Part shown: positions 45,351 to 54,663 of the stretch, piece by piece
How the letters are laid out: each line of letters begins with the position of its first letter
How positions within the stretch are numbered: the first letter of the stretch is position 1
Notes under the pieces: generated by a model
Database searches by the model: none
Seen by the model: only the letters and a program-made list of their open reading frames with translations
Told to the model about the DNA's origin: nothing
Translations under genes and position numbers: made by a program
Source: Pseudomonas gregormendelii
Lineage (GTDB): Bacteria > Pseudomonadota > Gammaproteobacteria > Pseudomonadales > Pseudomonadaceae
Assembly: GCF_017114825.1 (NCBI RefSeq)
Contig: NZ_JADEVO010000003.1
Location: 178,143 to 242,142, forward strand
DNA: 64,000 nucleotides
Direction: 5' to 3'

Positions 45351-47062
45351 ATTCGGTGCAGTCGCCGCTTGAAGCACTGACGATCCTGATCGCCGAGGAC
45401 AGTGCGGCCGATCGCCTGTTGCTCTCGACCATCGTCCGCCGCCAGGGCCATGCGGTGTTGACCGCCGCCAACGGCGCCGAGGCAGTCGAAGCGTTTCGTT
45501 CGCAGCACCCGCAGCTGGTGTTGATGGACGCCATGATGCCGGTGATGGACGGTTTCGAAGCCGCACGACAGATCAAGGCGCTGGCCGGGGAAACCCTGGT
45601 GCCCATCATCTTTCTGACCTCGCTCACTGAAAGCGAAGCCCTGGCACGCTGCCTGGAGGCTGGCGGTGACGATTTTCTGGCGAAGCCCTACAACCAGGTG
45701 ATCCTCGCCGCCAAGATCAAGGCAATGGACCGCTTGCGCCGCTTGCAGGCTACGGTGCTGGAGCAGCGTGACCAGATCGCCCGGCACCACGAATACCTGC
45801 TCAACGAGCAGCGCGTGGCCAAGGCGGTGTTCGACAAGGTGGCGCATTCCGGATGCCTGAACGCCCCCAACATCCGCTACCTGCAATCGCCGTATGCGTT
45901 GTTCAACGGCGATCTGCTGCTGGCCGCGTTTACCCCTGCGGGTGACATGCACGTGCTGCTGGGGGACTTCACCGGCCATGGCTTGCCTGCGGCCGTTGGC
46001 GCCATGCCTCTGGCCGAGGTCTTCTACGGCATGACTGCCAAGGGTTACGGGCTCTCGGAAACCCTGCGCGAGATGAACGCCAAGCTCAAGCGCATCCTGC
46101 CGGTGGACATGTTCTGCTGCGCGACGTTGCTGCGCCTGAGCTTCCAGAGCCGCTCGGTGGAAGTCTGGAATGGCGGCATGCCCGACGGCTACCTGCACCG
46201 GATCGCCACTGGCGAGCGCACGCCGTTGCCGGCCAGGCATTTGCCGCTGGGGGTGCTGAGCCCGCAGGCGTTCGACGATCGCACCGAAGTGCTGCCCATG
46301 GCGGTGGGTGATCGGGTGTTCCTGTTGTCCGATGGCGTGATCGACACCTGCGATGCCAACGAACAGCTGTTCGGAGTGGAGCGCCTGCAGCAAGTGTTTG
46401 CCGCCAACCGGCAGCCGGATGCACTGTTCCAGGAAATCGAGCAGGCATTGGGCGATTTTCGCGGGCAAGCCCGGGACGATGTCAGTCTGCTCGAAGTCAG
46501 CCTGATCGACGCGGCGCAAATGCGCCCACCGACACTGGTCTACTCCGACAGTGGGCAGTCGTGCCCGCTGGACTGGTCCGTCAGCTTCGAATTTCGCGCC
46601 GACTCGCTCAAGCGCTTCAATCCACTGCCCTACCTCCTGCAACTGCTCAGCGAAGTGCACGGCCTGCGGGCCCAGAGCGGAGCGATGTACAGTGTGCTGG
46701 CGGAGCTGTATTCCAATGCCCTGGAGCACGGCGTGCTCGGGCTCGATTCCAGTCTCAAGCGCGATGCCCTGGGATTTGCCCGCTATTATCAGGAACGCAA
46801 CACGCGCCTGGATGCCCTGGACGCAGGTTACGTGCGCGTGCACCTGCAGGTGGTGCCGGAGTGCGAGGGCGGTTGCCTGACCATTCGGGTGGAAGACAGT
46901 GGCAAGGGATTTGATGTGGTGCGGGTGATCGAGCGACCGCTGGACAGTGTCCGTTTGTCGGGACGTGGCATCAGCCTGGTCCGACAATTGGGGCGTAATG
47001 CCCGGTGGTCCGACGATGGTCGCAGTGCTCACGTGGAGTTTTTCTGGGAGGCTCTGGCATAA
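45347..47062 (+). CDS. hsbR: Response regulator with PP2C phosphatase and anti-sigma kinase domains, HsbR
   Basis: A 571-residue three-domain protein. The receiver (about 10-125) has E17 D18, phospho-acceptor D61 (LVLMDAMMPVMDGFEAA) and K113. A linker helix precedes the SpoIIE/PP2C phosphatase (about 185-395: LFNGDLLLAAF, LLGDFTGHGLPAAVGAMPLAEVFY, DRVFLLSDGVIDT). The C-terminal GHKL domain resembles RsbW kinases (ELYSNALEHGVLGL, VEDSGKGFDV). It would phosphorylate or dephosphorylate HsbA depending on HptB. The start is uncertain: TTG 45347 overlaps the hsbA stop, and a GTG at 45356 is equally possible. Confidence 0.9.
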   Translation: MNSVQSPLEALTILIAEDSAADRLLLSTIVRRQGHAVLTAANGAEAVEAFRSQHPQLVLMDAMMPVMDGFEAARQIKALAGETLVPIIFLTSLTESEALARCLEAGGDDFLAKPYNQVILAAKIKAMDRLRRLQATVLEQRDQIARHHEYLLNEQRVAKAVFDKVAHSGCLNAPNIRYLQSPYALFNGDLLLAAFTPAGDMHVLLGDFTGHGLPAAVGAMPLAEVFYGMTAKGYGLSETLREMNAKLKRILPVDMFCCATLLRLSFQSRSVEVWNGGMPDGYLHRIATGERTPLPARHLPLGVLSPQAFDDRTEVLPMAVGDRVFLLSDGVIDTCDANEQLFGVERLQQVFAANRQPDALFQEIEQALGDFRGQARDDVSLLEVSLIDAAQMRPPTLVYSDSGQSCPLDWSVSFEFRADSLKRFNPLPYLLQLLSEVHGLRAQSGAMYSVLAELYSNALEHGVLGLDSSLKRDALGFARYYQERNTRLDALDAGYVRVHLQVVPECEGGCLTIRVEDSGKGFDVVRVIERPLDSVRLSGRGISLVRQLGRNARWSDDGRSAHVEFFWEALA

Positions 47063-47093
47063 TCCTGCCCATTCTTGATCAAGGAGTGAACAA

Positions 47094-47465
47094 GTGGATT
47101 CCCCACATCTGAATCGCGACGTTTTGCGCGCCTTGCAGGAAGTCATGGAAGATGAATATCCGATGTTGCTGGATATCTTCCTTGCCGACGCCGAAGAGCG
47201 GTTGGTTATCTTGCGCGGGACGCAGGATGCCGCGCAGCTGATGGAAACTGCCCACAGTTTTAAAGGCAGTTGCAGCAACATGGGGGCGGTTCGCCTGGCA
47301 GAGTTATGCAATGAGCTGGAGCAGCGCGCCAAAAACGGCAGAAACACCGAACCTGCCCAGCTGGAAAAACTCGTCCATGCGATCGGCTCCGAGTTTGCCT
47401 TGGTTCTTCCTCTCTATCAGGCCGAGCGCTCCCTCGCAGGCAGTCACATCACGCGGTCCGTCTAG
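47094..47465 (+). CDS. hptB: Histidine phosphotransfer protein HptB
   Basis: A small Hpt protein of 123 residues that relays phosphate from sensor kinases to HsbR. The conserved His is in ETAHSFKGSCSNMGA (H54), and the rest is a four-helix bundle. The start is GTG 47094 with AAGGAG upstream. Its place next to hsbR, as in P. aeruginosa, is the main support for the name. P. aeruginosa HptB is of similar size. Confidence 0.9.
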   Translation: MDSPHLNRDVLRALQEVMEDEYPMLLDIFLADAEERLVILRGTQDAAQLMETAHSFKGSCSNMGAVRLAELCNELEQRAKNGRNTEPAQLEKLVHAIGSEFALVLPLYQAERSLAGSHITRSV

Positions 47466-47482
47466 CGTCAGTTCAGTAAACC

Positions 47483-47498
47483 TGGCTCGACCTTTGCA
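47483..47498 (+). promoter_or_regulatory. Sigma-54 promoter for fliK
   Basis: TGGCTCGACCTTTGCA has GG at 47484 and GC at 47496, the ten-base gap. It lies 50 bases upstream of the fliK start. Confidence 0.72.
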
Positions 47499-47547
47499 GT
47501 AATCCACCCACTTGTATCATCGACCACAGTGCGGCGGAGACTGTCCC

Positions 47548-48831
47548 ATGCCCGTTACCCCGAATTTGCTGCTTCAGGCCGCCGCCAAGGCCAAGGCTCA
47601 ACCCGCATCCGCCAATCCCTTGGCGTCGCCCGCCGAGCCGGCGGGCAAGGCCTCGAGCTTCGCTAACGTGTATGCCCGGCAGGAGCGAACCAGGCCTGCT
47701 GACGGGTTTGACACTGCTGCCCGGACGGTGCGCGATAAGTCGCCTGACTTCGCTGCAAAGAAGGACTTGGGCAACGACAAGTCTGCCGCCGCGAAACCTC
47801 AAGTTGCCGATAGCGGCAAATCCTTGCCCGCCGATAAACCGGCGCAGGTCGACGATAAGGTCGCCAGTGGCGAGACCGGCGACACAACGGTTGCGGCTGA
47901 CCCTGCAACTGCAACTGCGCCCGTGGTTGAGTCGCAGCCCGCCGCCCCTGTGGCCGCCACCGAGCCTGCGCTCGACCCCGCTACAGCCGCAGCACTGGCG
48001 GCTGCAGCCGTCGCTGCCGACCCTGATTTCGATCCTGAAGCCGACCCCCTCGATGCGCTTCCAGCCGTGCGCATGGCCCTGGAGCAGAGCGGGCATGTGT
48101 CCGCTTCCAGTCAGGCGCAAGCCAAGGCTTCCCCGGCCCAGGCAGACGGCGAGCCGACTTCGGCGCAGAATTTCGCCTCCGGCCTGGCCAATATGCTGGA
48201 CGTGCAAGCCGGCAAGGACAGTACCAGCCAGGGAGGAGAGAAGGCCTTCAGCGGCCTGATCGATGATGGCCTCAAGGACTTGAAAGCCTCGACCAGCGAC
48301 ACCCGCGTCGAAGATTTCGCCAGCCGCCTGGCTGCACTGACCCAGGCGGCCACCCCCAAGACCGCCAACGCGATCCCGGTAAACCAGCCGATCGCCATGC
48401 ACCAGAGCGGCTGGACCGAAGAAGTGGTCAACCGCGTGATGTATCTCTCCAGCGCCAACCTCAAGGCGGCCGATATCCAGTTGCAGCCGGCCGAGCTTGG
48501 CCGCCTGGACATCCGGGTGAACATGGTGCCTGACCAGCAGACCCAGGTGACCTTCATGAGCGCCCATCCCGGCGTTCGCGAAGCGCTGGACGGGCAAATG
48601 CACCGGCTGCGCGAGATGTTCGTGCAGCAGGGCATGGGGCAGGTCGACGTCAATGTCTCCGACCAGTCCCGGGGCCAGGATCAGCAACAGGCCCAGCAGA
48701 GTCAGGCTGGGCGCGCGGGCGCCGGTGGCGGTCGTCTGGACGCCATGGATGAAGACCTCGCCCCGGCGGTTGCGCAAGTGGCCGCAGCCACCAGCGTGAT
48801 CGGCTCCAGTGCAGTCGACTATTACGCCTGA
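47548..48831 (+). CDS. fliK: Flagellar hook-length control protein FliK
   Basis: Secreted ruler that sets hook length and triggers the FlhB substrate switch (427 residues). The N-terminal two thirds are low-complexity Ala/Pro/Thr-rich. The C-terminal conserved domain holds LKAADIQLQPAELGRLDIRVNMVPDQQTQVTFMSAHPGVREALDGQMHRLREMF, typical of FliK. ATG 47548 is chosen over the in-frame 47512 because the upstream part lies in the leader next to the sigma-54 site. A REPIN follows. Confidence 0.93.
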   Translation: MPVTPNLLLQAAAKAKAQPASANPLASPAEPAGKASSFANVYARQERTRPADGFDTAARTVRDKSPDFAAKKDLGNDKSAAAKPQVADSGKSLPADKPAQVDDKVASGETGDTTVAADPATATAPVVESQPAAPVAATEPALDPATAAALAAAAVAADPDFDPEADPLDALPAVRMALEQSGHVSASSQAQAKASPAQADGEPTSAQNFASGLANMLDVQAGKDSTSQGGEKAFSGLIDDGLKDLKASTSDTRVEDFASRLAALTQAATPKTANAIPVNQPIAMHQSGWTEEVVNRVMYLSSANLKAADIQLQPAELGRLDIRVNMVPDQQTQVTFMSAHPGVREALDGQMHRLREMFVQQGMGQVDVNVSDQSRGQDQQQAQQSQAGRAGAGGGRLDAMDEDLAPAVAQVAAATSVIGSSAVDYYA

Positions 48832-48849
48832 AATTGGGCGGTGCCCTTT

Positions 48850-48930
48850 CAAAAGATCGCAGCCCTGCCGCAGCTCCTACAGTGGGATGGTGTACACCCT
48901 GCAGGGGCTGCCGCAGGCTGCGATCTTTTG
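48850..48930. repeat. REPIN (GTAGGAGCTG family)
   Basis: CAAAAGATCGCAGCCCTGCC and GGCTGCCGCAGGCTGCGATC form the arms around a short spacer. It lies between fliK and fliL. Confidence 0.9.
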
Positions 48931-48960
48931 CGCTTCCATCCCCACTCAATTTTTCCTACA

Positions 48961-48976
48961 TGGCATAACACTTGCT
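48961..48976 (+). promoter_or_regulatory. Sigma-54 promoter for fliL operon
   Basis: TGGCATAACACTTGCT has GG at 48962 and GC at 48974, with a ten-base gap. It lies 51 bases upstream of fliL. Confidence 0.78.
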
Positions 48977-49026
48977 CTTGCCTTCCCGTGCAACTGTGAA
49001 ACCCCGAATAGTGACGGATTATTGGC

Positions 49027-49527
49027 ATGGCGAAGAGCGACGCAGCAGTAAAAGACCCTGCAACCAAAGGCAAACTCAAGCTGATCATCCTGGTCGTGGT
49101 GGCGTTGCTGCTGGCGATCGGCGTGTCCGTGGGGGCGACCTGGTTCTTCATGCACAGCCCCGAAAGCAAGCCTGCCGTCGTTGCCGAAACCGCCGTGGCG
49201 GGCAAGCAGGCGGCGGTCTTCGAGCCTTTGCTGCCGGCGTTCGTTTCCAACTACAACCAGAACGGCCGCCAGCGCTACATGCAGGTGAGCATCACCATGA
49301 TGGGTCGCAACCAGGCTGACATGGAAGCGCTCAAGGTGCACATGCCGGTCATCCGCAACAACCTGGTGATGCTGTTCTCCGGGCAGGACTTCGCCACCCT
49401 GGCCTCGCCGGTCGGTCAGGAAATGCTGCGTCAGAAGGCCACCGCCAGCGTCCAGGAAGTGGCGCAGAAAGAACTCGGCAAGGTCGCCATCGAGCAGTTG
49501 CTCTTCACTAATTTCGTACTGCAGTAG
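49027..49527 (+). CDS. fliL: Flagellar basal body protein FliL
   Basis: Single-pass inner-membrane protein next to the stator (166 residues). The N-terminal cytoplasmic Lys-rich tail is followed by a membrane helix (KLIILVVVALLLAIGVSVGATWFFM, residues ~18-42) and the periplasmic FliL domain (AFVSNYNQNGRQRYMQVSITMMGRNQADM). It heads fliLMNOPQR-flhB with its own sigma-54 site. Confidence 0.95.
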   Translation: MAKSDAAVKDPATKGKLKLIILVVVALLLAIGVSVGATWFFMHSPESKPAVVAETAVAGKQAAVFEPLLPAFVSNYNQNGRQRYMQVSITMMGRNQADMEALKVHMPVIRNNLVMLFSGQDFATLASPVGQEMLRQKATASVQEVAQKELGKVAIEQLLFTNFVLQ

Positions 49528-49536
49528 GAACACGAC

Positions 49537-50505
49537 ATGGCCGTGCAGGACCTGCTGTCCCAGGATGAGATCGATGCGCTGTTGCATGGCGTCGACGACG
49601 GTCTGGTACAGACCGACAACACCTCTGAACCCGGTGCTGTCAAAAGCTACGACCTGACCAGCCAGGATCGCATCGTCCGTGGACGCATGCCGACCCTGGA
49701 AATGATCAACGAGCGTTTCGCGCGGTACACCCGCATCAGCATGTTCAACTTGCTGCGCCGCTCGGCAGACGTGGCGGTCGGTGGCGTGCAGGTGATGAAG
49801 TTCGGCGAATACGTGCACTCGCTGTACGTGCCGACCAGTCTCAACCTGGTCAAGATCAAACCGTTGCGCGGCACTGCCTTGTTCATTCTCGACGCCAAGC
49901 TGGTGTTCAAGCTGGTGGACAACTTCTTCGGCGGCGACGGTCGCCACGCCAAGATTGAAGGTCGCGAATTCACTCCGACCGAGCTGCGCGTGGTGCGCAT
50001 GGTGCTGGAGCAGGCCTTCATCGATTTGAAGGAGGCCTGGCAGGCAATCATGGAAGTCAACTTCGAGTACATCAACTCGGAAGTGAACCCGGCCATGGCC
50101 AACATCGTCGGCCCGAGCGAGGCGATTGTGGTGTCGACTTTCCATATCGAACTCGATGGCGGTGGCGGCGACCTGCACATCACCATGCCGTACTCGATGA
50201 TCGAGCCGGTGCGCGAGATGCTCGATGCCGGCTTCCAGTCGGACCTCGACGATCAGGACGAGCGCTGGGTCAACGCCCTGCGCCAGGACGTGCTGGACGT
50301 CGACGTGCCGATTGGTGCCACTGTTGCCCGCCGTCAACTGCGCCTGCGGGACATCCTGCACATGCAGCCGGGGGACATCATTCCGGTGGACATGCCGGAA
50401 ACAATGATCATGCGCGCCAATGGCGTGCCTGCGTTCAAGGTCAAGATGGGCTCGCACAAAGGCAACCTCGCGTTGCAGGTGATCGAGCCGATCGAGCGCC
50501 GGTGA
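49537..50505 (+). CDS. fliM: Flagellar motor switch protein FliM
   Basis: C-ring switch subunit (322 residues). The N-terminal CheY-binding motif is seen as LLSQDEIDALLHGV (residues 5-18). The middle domain and the C-terminal SpoA domain (VNALRQDVLDVDVPIGATVARRQLRLRDILHMQPGDIIPVDMPE) are intact. It follows fliL by nine bases. Confidence 0.97.
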   Translation: MAVQDLLSQDEIDALLHGVDDGLVQTDNTSEPGAVKSYDLTSQDRIVRGRMPTLEMINERFARYTRISMFNLLRRSADVAVGGVQVMKFGEYVHSLYVPTSLNLVKIKPLRGTALFILDAKLVFKLVDNFFGGDGRHAKIEGREFTPTELRVVRMVLEQAFIDLKEAWQAIMEVNFEYINSEVNPAMANIVGPSEAIVVSTFHIELDGGGGDLHITMPYSMIEPVREMLDAGFQSDLDDQDERWVNALRQDVLDVDVPIGATVARRQLRLRDILHMQPGDIIPVDMPETMIMRANGVPAFKVKMGSHKGNLALQVIEPIERR

Positions 50506-50571
50506 TCGGCGTCTTTATTCGTTTTTAACTGACGGCGTCCATCCGAGATGGGCGCTCGCCGAGGACACATG

Positions 50572-51030
50572 ATGGCTAGCGATATGAATTCCCAGGACGA
50601 CCAGGCACTGGCTGATGAATGGGCTGCGGCCCTGGAAGAATCCGGTGATGCTTCGCAGGACGAGATTGACGCGCTGCTGGCTGCTGATTCCGGCAGCTCG
50701 CCGTCCAATCGCCTGCAAATGGAAGAGTTCGGCGCCTCGCCGAAAAACCACGAGCAAGTGACCCTCGACGGTCCGAACCTGGACGTGATCCTCGATATTC
50801 CGGTGTCGATTTCCATGGAAGTGGGCAGCACCGATATCAATATTCGCAACCTGCTGCAGCTCAACCAGGGCTCGGTGATCGAACTCGATCGCCTGGCCGG
50901 TGAGCCGCTGGACGTGCTGGTCAATGGCACGCTCATCGCCCATGGCGAAGTGGTGGTGGTCAACGAGAAGTTCGGCATCCGCCTGACGGACGTGATCAGC
51001 CCAAGCGAACGCATCAAGAAGCTGCGCTGA
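50572..51030 (+). CDS. fliN: Flagellar motor switch protein FliN
   Basis: C-ring subunit with a SpoA domain (NLDVILDIPVSISMEVGSTDINIRNLLQLNQGSVIELDRLAGEPLDVLVNGTLIAHGEVVVVNEKFGIRLTDVISP), 152 residues from ATG 50572. Two adjacent ATG codons (50569 and 50572) are available; the second has better spacing to GAGGA. The N-terminal 70 residues are acidic and variable. The stop is directly followed by the fliO GTG. Confidence 0.96.
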   Translation: MASDMNSQDDQALADEWAAALEESGDASQDEIDALLAADSGSSPSNRLQMEEFGASPKNHEQVTLDGPNLDVILDIPVSISMEVGSTDINIRNLLQLNQGSVIELDRLAGEPLDVLVNGTLIAHGEVVVVNEKFGIRLTDVISPSERIKKLR

Positions 51031-51471
51031 GTGAACAGGGTCCTGGGTTTTTTGTTGGCATTGCCCTTGAGCGTCCTGGCGGCCGAACCGGTGGCCACGG
51101 CTGCCGCGACGCCGGCGGTGAGCAGTGGGGTGGCGGGGCAATTGACGCAGTTGGTGTTCGGCTTGCTGCTGGTGCTGGGGTTGATCTTCTTCCTCGCCTG
51201 GTTGCTGCGCCGGGTGCAGCAGGCAGGCCCTGCCGGCAAAGGCCAGGTGATCGAACTGATCGGTTCGCGCGCACTCGGTCCGCGTGATCGCTTGATGCTG
51301 GTGCAGGTGGGCAATGAGCAGATCCTGCTCGGCCTGAGCCCTGGCAGCATCACCGCCTTGCATGTGCTCAAGGAGCCGGTGCAGGTGCCGGCCAGTTCGG
51401 AAAAAGCCACCCCGGAGTTCGCCCTGCGCCTGATGGAGCTGATGGGCAAGGACCAGAAGGATAAGAAGTAA
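51031..51471 (+). CDS. fliO: Flagellar protein FliO
   Basis: Small membrane protein (146 residues) that assists FliP assembly. GTG start at 51031, hydrophobic N terminus, and a membrane helix [23 protein letters not shown] (about 38-60), followed by a cytoplasmic FliO domain ([35 protein letters not shown]). The last base of the stop is also the first of the fliP ATG. Confidence 0.94.
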   Translation: MNRVLGFLLALPLSVLAAEPVATAAATPAVSSGVAGQLTQLVFGLLLVLGLIFFLAWLLRRVQQAGPAGKGQVIELIGSRALGPRDRLMLVQVGNEQILLGLSPGSITALHVLKEPVQVPASSEKATPEFALRLMELMGKDQKDKK

Positions 51472-52229
51472 TGGGTGCGCTACGCATCGTCTTGACGCTG
51501 GCCTTGCTGCTGGCTGCACCACTGGCATTGGCCGCCGATCCGTTGTCGATCCCGGCCATCACGCTCGGCACCAATGCCGACGGCGCCCAGGAGTACTCGG
51601 TCAGCCTGCAGATCCTGCTGATCATGACGGCGCTGAGTTTCATCCCGGCGTTTGTCATGCTGATGACCAGTTTCACCCGGATCATCATCGTCTTCTCGAT
51701 CCTGCGCCAGGCCCTGGGCCTGCAGCAGACGCCGTCGAACCAGATCCTCACGGGCATGGCGCTGTTCCTGACCCTGTTCATCATGGCGCCGGTGTTCGAC
51801 CGGGTTAACCAGGATGCCCTGCAGCCGTACCTGGCCGAGAAACTGACCGCCCAGGATGCCGTGGCCAAGGCCCAGGTGCCGATCAAGGACTTCATGCTGG
51901 CGCAGACCCGCAGCAGCGACCTTGAGCTGTTCATGCGCCTGTCCAAGCGCACCGACATCGCCTCCCCGGATCAGGCCCCGCTGACTATTCTGGTGCCGGC
52001 ATTCGTCACCTCCGAGCTCAAGACCGCGTTCCAGATCGGCTTTATGATCTTCATTCCGTTCCTGATCATCGACCTGGTCGTGGCCAGTGTGCTGATGGCC
52101 ATGGGTATGATGATGCTGTCGCCGCTGATTATTTCCCTGCCGTTCAAGATCATGCTGTTCGTGCTGGTAGATGGCTGGGCACTGATCATCGGCACGCTCG
52201 CCAGCAGCTTCGGCGGTGTGTCGCCATGA
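51471..52229 (+). CDS. fliP: Flagellar biosynthesis protein FliP
   Basis: Core export-gate protein (252 residues). A signal peptide ([21 protein letters not shown]) precedes the mature part, followed by four membrane helices. The signature FRIIIVFS-like stretch ([43 protein letters not shown]) and the late [26 protein letters not shown] are conserved. It overlaps fliQ by four bases. Confidence 0.97.
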   Translation: MGALRIVLTLALLLAAPLALAADPLSIPAITLGTNADGAQEYSVSLQILLIMTALSFIPAFVMLMTSFTRIIIVFSILRQALGLQQTPSNQILTGMALFLTLFIMAPVFDRVNQDALQPYLAEKLTAQDAVAKAQVPIKDFMLAQTRSSDLELFMRLSKRTDIASPDQAPLTILVPAFVTSELKTAFQIGFMIFIPFLIIDLVVASVLMAMGMMMLSPLIISLPFKIMLFVLVDGWALIIGTLASSFGGVSP

Positions 52230-52495
52230 CGCCGGAAGTAGCGGTAGACATCTTCCGCGAGGCGCTGTGGCTGACCACCATGATGGTGGCCGTGCTGGTG
52301 ATCCCGAGCTTGCTGGTGGGGTTGCTGGTGGCGATGTTCCAGGCAGCGACCCAGATCAACGAACAAACGTTGAGCTTCCTGCCGCGACTGCTGGTGATGC
52401 TGGTCACGCTGATCGTTGCCGGGCCGTGGCTGGTGCAGACCTTCATGGAATACATCCTGCAGTTGTACGGCAGTATTCCCCAGGTCATTGGCTAA
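52226..52495 (+). CDS. fliQ: Flagellar biosynthesis protein FliQ
   Basis: Two-helix export-gate protein (89 residues): [61 protein letters not shown] 52226 overlaps the fliP stop (ATGA-type coupling). Confidence 0.96.
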   Translation: MTPEVAVDIFREALWLTTMMVAVLVIPSLLVGLLVAMFQAATQINEQTLSFLPRLLVMLVTLIVAGPWLVQTFMEYILQLYGSIPQVIG

Positions 52496-52498
52496 GCC

Positions 52499-53284
52499 AT
52501 GCAGTCGCTGCTGCAACTGACCGATACCCAGATCAGCACCTGGGTGGCGACCTTCATGTTGCCGTTGTTTCGCGTCGGCGCGCTGCTGATGGTTATGCCC
52601 ATTGTCGGCACGACCCTGGTGCCCACTCGCGTGCGCCTGTACTTCACGCTGGCCATTACCGTGGTGATCGTCCCGGGCCTGCCGCCGATGCCGCCGGTGA
52701 ATGCGCTGGACCTCAGTGGCCTGCTGCTGATCGCCGAGCAGATTCTCATCGGGGCGATCCTGGGCTTTGCCTTGCAGCTGTTTTTCCAGGCATTCGTGGT
52801 CGCCGGGCAGATCGTCTCGATTCAGATGGGCATGGGCTTCGCCTCGATGGTCGACCCCACCAACGGCGTCTCGGTGGCGGTGATCGGGCAGTTCTTCACC
52901 ATGCTGGTCACGCTGCTGTTCCTGTCCATGAACGGCCATCTGGTGGTGTTCGAAATCCTCACCGAAAGCTTCACCACCTTGCCCGTCGGCAGTGGCCTGA
53001 TGGTCACCCATTTCTGGGAGCTGGCGGGCAAGCTGGGCTGGGTACTGGGGGCCGCATTGCTGCTGGTATTGCCGGCGATCACGGCGCTGCTGGTGGTCAA
53101 CATCGCGTTTGGCGTGATGACCCGGGCCGCGCCGCAACTCAACATCTTCTCCATCGGCTTCCCGCTGACCCTGGTGCTCGGGCTGTTCATCGTCTGGGTC
53201 GGGCTTGCCGACATCATCAATCAGTATCAACCACTGGCCTCCGAGGCCCTGCAGTGGTTGCGCGAACTGGCACGGGCGCGCTGA
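52499..53284 (+). CDS. fliR: Flagellar biosynthesis protein FliR
   Basis: Export-gate protein of 261 residues with six hydrophobic segments; the family blocks RVGALLMVMPIVG, EILIGAILGFALQLFFQAFVVAGQIVSIQMGMGFASMVDP-like sequence and PQLNIFSIGFPLTLVLGLFI are present. The motif reads EQILIGAILGF here. It starts three bases after fliQ and ends three before flhB. Confidence 0.97.
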   Translation: MQSLLQLTDTQISTWVATFMLPLFRVGALLMVMPIVGTTLVPTRVRLYFTLAITVVIVPGLPPMPPVNALDLSGLLLIAEQILIGAILGFALQLFFQAFVVAGQIVSIQMGMGFASMVDPTNGVSVAVIGQFFTMLVTLLFLSMNGHLVVFEILTESFTTLPVGSGLMVTHFWELAGKLGWVLGAALLLVLPAITALLVVNIAFGVMTRAAPQLNIFSIGFPLTLVLGLFIVWVGLADIINQYQPLASEALQWLRELARAR

Positions 53285-53287
53285 GCC

Positions 53288-54427
53288 ATGGCAGAGAGCG
53301 AGAGCGGTCAGGACAAGACAGAAGACCCCACGGAGAAAAAGAAAAAGGACGCCCGGGAGAAGGGCGAGATCGCCCGTTCCAAAGAGCTCAACACCCTGGC
53401 CATCATGCTCGCCGGTTCGGCCGCGCTGCTGATCTTCGGCGGGGCGCTCGCCCAGGAAATGATGGACCTGATGCGCATGAATTTCTCGCTGTCGCGCGAA
53501 GTCATCCTCGACCAGCGGTCCATGGGGACCTTCCTCCTGCATTCAGGGCTGATCGCCTTGCTGGCCATCCAGCCGGTGATGATCACGCTGTTGCTTGCGG
53601 CCCTGATCGGCCCGATTTCCCTGGGCGGCTGGCTGTTCTCCGCCGGCACCATGGCGCCCAAGTTCAGCCGCATGAACCCCGGCGCCGGGCTCAAGCGCAT
53701 GTTCTCGTCGAAGGCCGTGGTAGAGCTGCTCAAGGCCCTGGCCAAGTTCTTCATCATCCTGTTCGTGGCCCTGGCCGTGTTGTCCTCGGACATCGACGAC
53801 CTCTTGCGCATCGCCCACGAACCGCTGGACATGGCGATCATCCACAGCCTGCAGGTGGTCGGCTGGAGCTCGTTGTGGATGGCTTGCGGCCTGATCATCA
53901 TCGCCGCCGTGGACGTGCCGGTGCAGCTGTGGGAAAGCGCCAAGAAACTGAAGATGACCAAGCAGGAAGTGCGCGACGAGCACAAGGACCAGGAAGGGCG
54001 GCCGGAGGTCAAGCAGCGCATTCGGCAACTGCAGCGCGACATGTCCCAGCGCCGGATGATGGCGGCCATTCCTGATGCCGACGTGGTCATCACCAACCCG
54101 ACTCACTACGCCGTGGCGCTCAAGTACGACCCGGACAAGGGCGGGGCGCCGATGCTGGTGGCCAAGGGCAGCGATTTCCTGGCGTTGAAGATGCGTGAAA
54201 TTGCCGTGGCGAATAATGTGCTGCTGCTGGAATCGCCGGCGTTGGCGCGGTCGATCTACTACTCCACGGAGCTGGACCAGGAAATACCCGGTGGCTTGTA
54301 CCTGGCCGTTGCCCAGGTACTGGCGTATGTCTATCAGATTCGCCAATACAAGGCAGGCAGGGGCAAGCGCCCGGACCCGCTCAAGGATGACTTGCCGATT
54401 CCGCCGGACCTGCGGCGCGATTCTTGA
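53288..54427 (+). CDS. flhB: Flagellar export switch protein FlhB
   Basis: Export-apparatus specificity switch (379 residues). The charged N terminus EDPTEKKKKDAREKGEIARSKEL is diagnostic, four membrane helices follow, and the cytoplasmic domain has the self-cleaving NPTH at residues 270-273 (VVITNPTHYAVALKYD). FliK acts on this protein. It ends the fliL operon; a REP and the flhA promoter follow. Confidence 0.98.
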   Translation: MAESESGQDKTEDPTEKKKKDAREKGEIARSKELNTLAIMLAGSAALLIFGGALAQEMMDLMRMNFSLSREVILDQRSMGTFLLHSGLIALLAIQPVMITLLLAALIGPISLGGWLFSAGTMAPKFSRMNPGAGLKRMFSSKAVVELLKALAKFFIILFVALAVLSSDIDDLLRIAHEPLDMAIIHSLQVVGWSSLWMACGLIIIAAVDVPVQLWESAKKLKMTKQEVRDEHKDQEGRPEVKQRIRQLQRDMSQRRMMAAIPDADVVITNPTHYAVALKYDPDKGGAPMLVAKGSDFLALKMREIAVANNVLLLESPALARSIYYSTELDQEIPGGLYLAVAQVLAYVYQIRQYKAGRGKRPDPLKDDLPIPPDLRRDS

Positions 54428-54496
54428 GTTGTGTGCCGGTGATGCCGGCCCCCTCAGAAGCAGGAATAGCCGCCAAATCACCCGTCGACACACAAC

Positions 54497-54531
54497 CTGT
54501 GGGAGCGGGCTTGCCCGCGATGAGGCCCGCC
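54497..54531 (+). repeat. REP (GTGGGAGCGGGCTTGCCCGCGA family)
   Basis: A full-length single REP core in the flhB-flhA gap, 34 bases with the internal stem GCGGGC-TT-GCCCGC. Confidence 0.92.
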
Positions 54532-54585
54532 CAGGCAACACCACAATTCCTGAATAAACCCCTCTGCTTCAACACTCCGCGAAAG

Positions 54586-54602
54586 TTGGAAGGTTTCTTG
54601 CA
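54586..54602 (+). promoter_or_regulatory. Sigma-54 promoter for flhA operon
   Basis: TTGGAAGGTTTCTTGCA has GG at 54588 and GC at 54600, with a ten-base gap. It is 62 bases before the flhA GTG. Confidence 0.75.
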
Positions 54603-54663
54603 ATAGCGGCTTTGCGCCTGCTTCTGGCGTCAAAAGTTTGCTTTACAGGAACGAGGAAAATCG

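Noticed and set aside
52216..54075. A 619-codon frame overlapping fliQ, fliR and flhB
   Set aside because: It is an out-of-frame shadow of high-GC genes; the three fli/flh genes in this span are intact and well conserved.
54628..54646. TGGCGTCAAAAGTTTGCT before flhA as sigma-54 site
   Set aside because: The gap between GG and GC is 12, not 10. A correct ten-base site exists slightly upstream at 54586.
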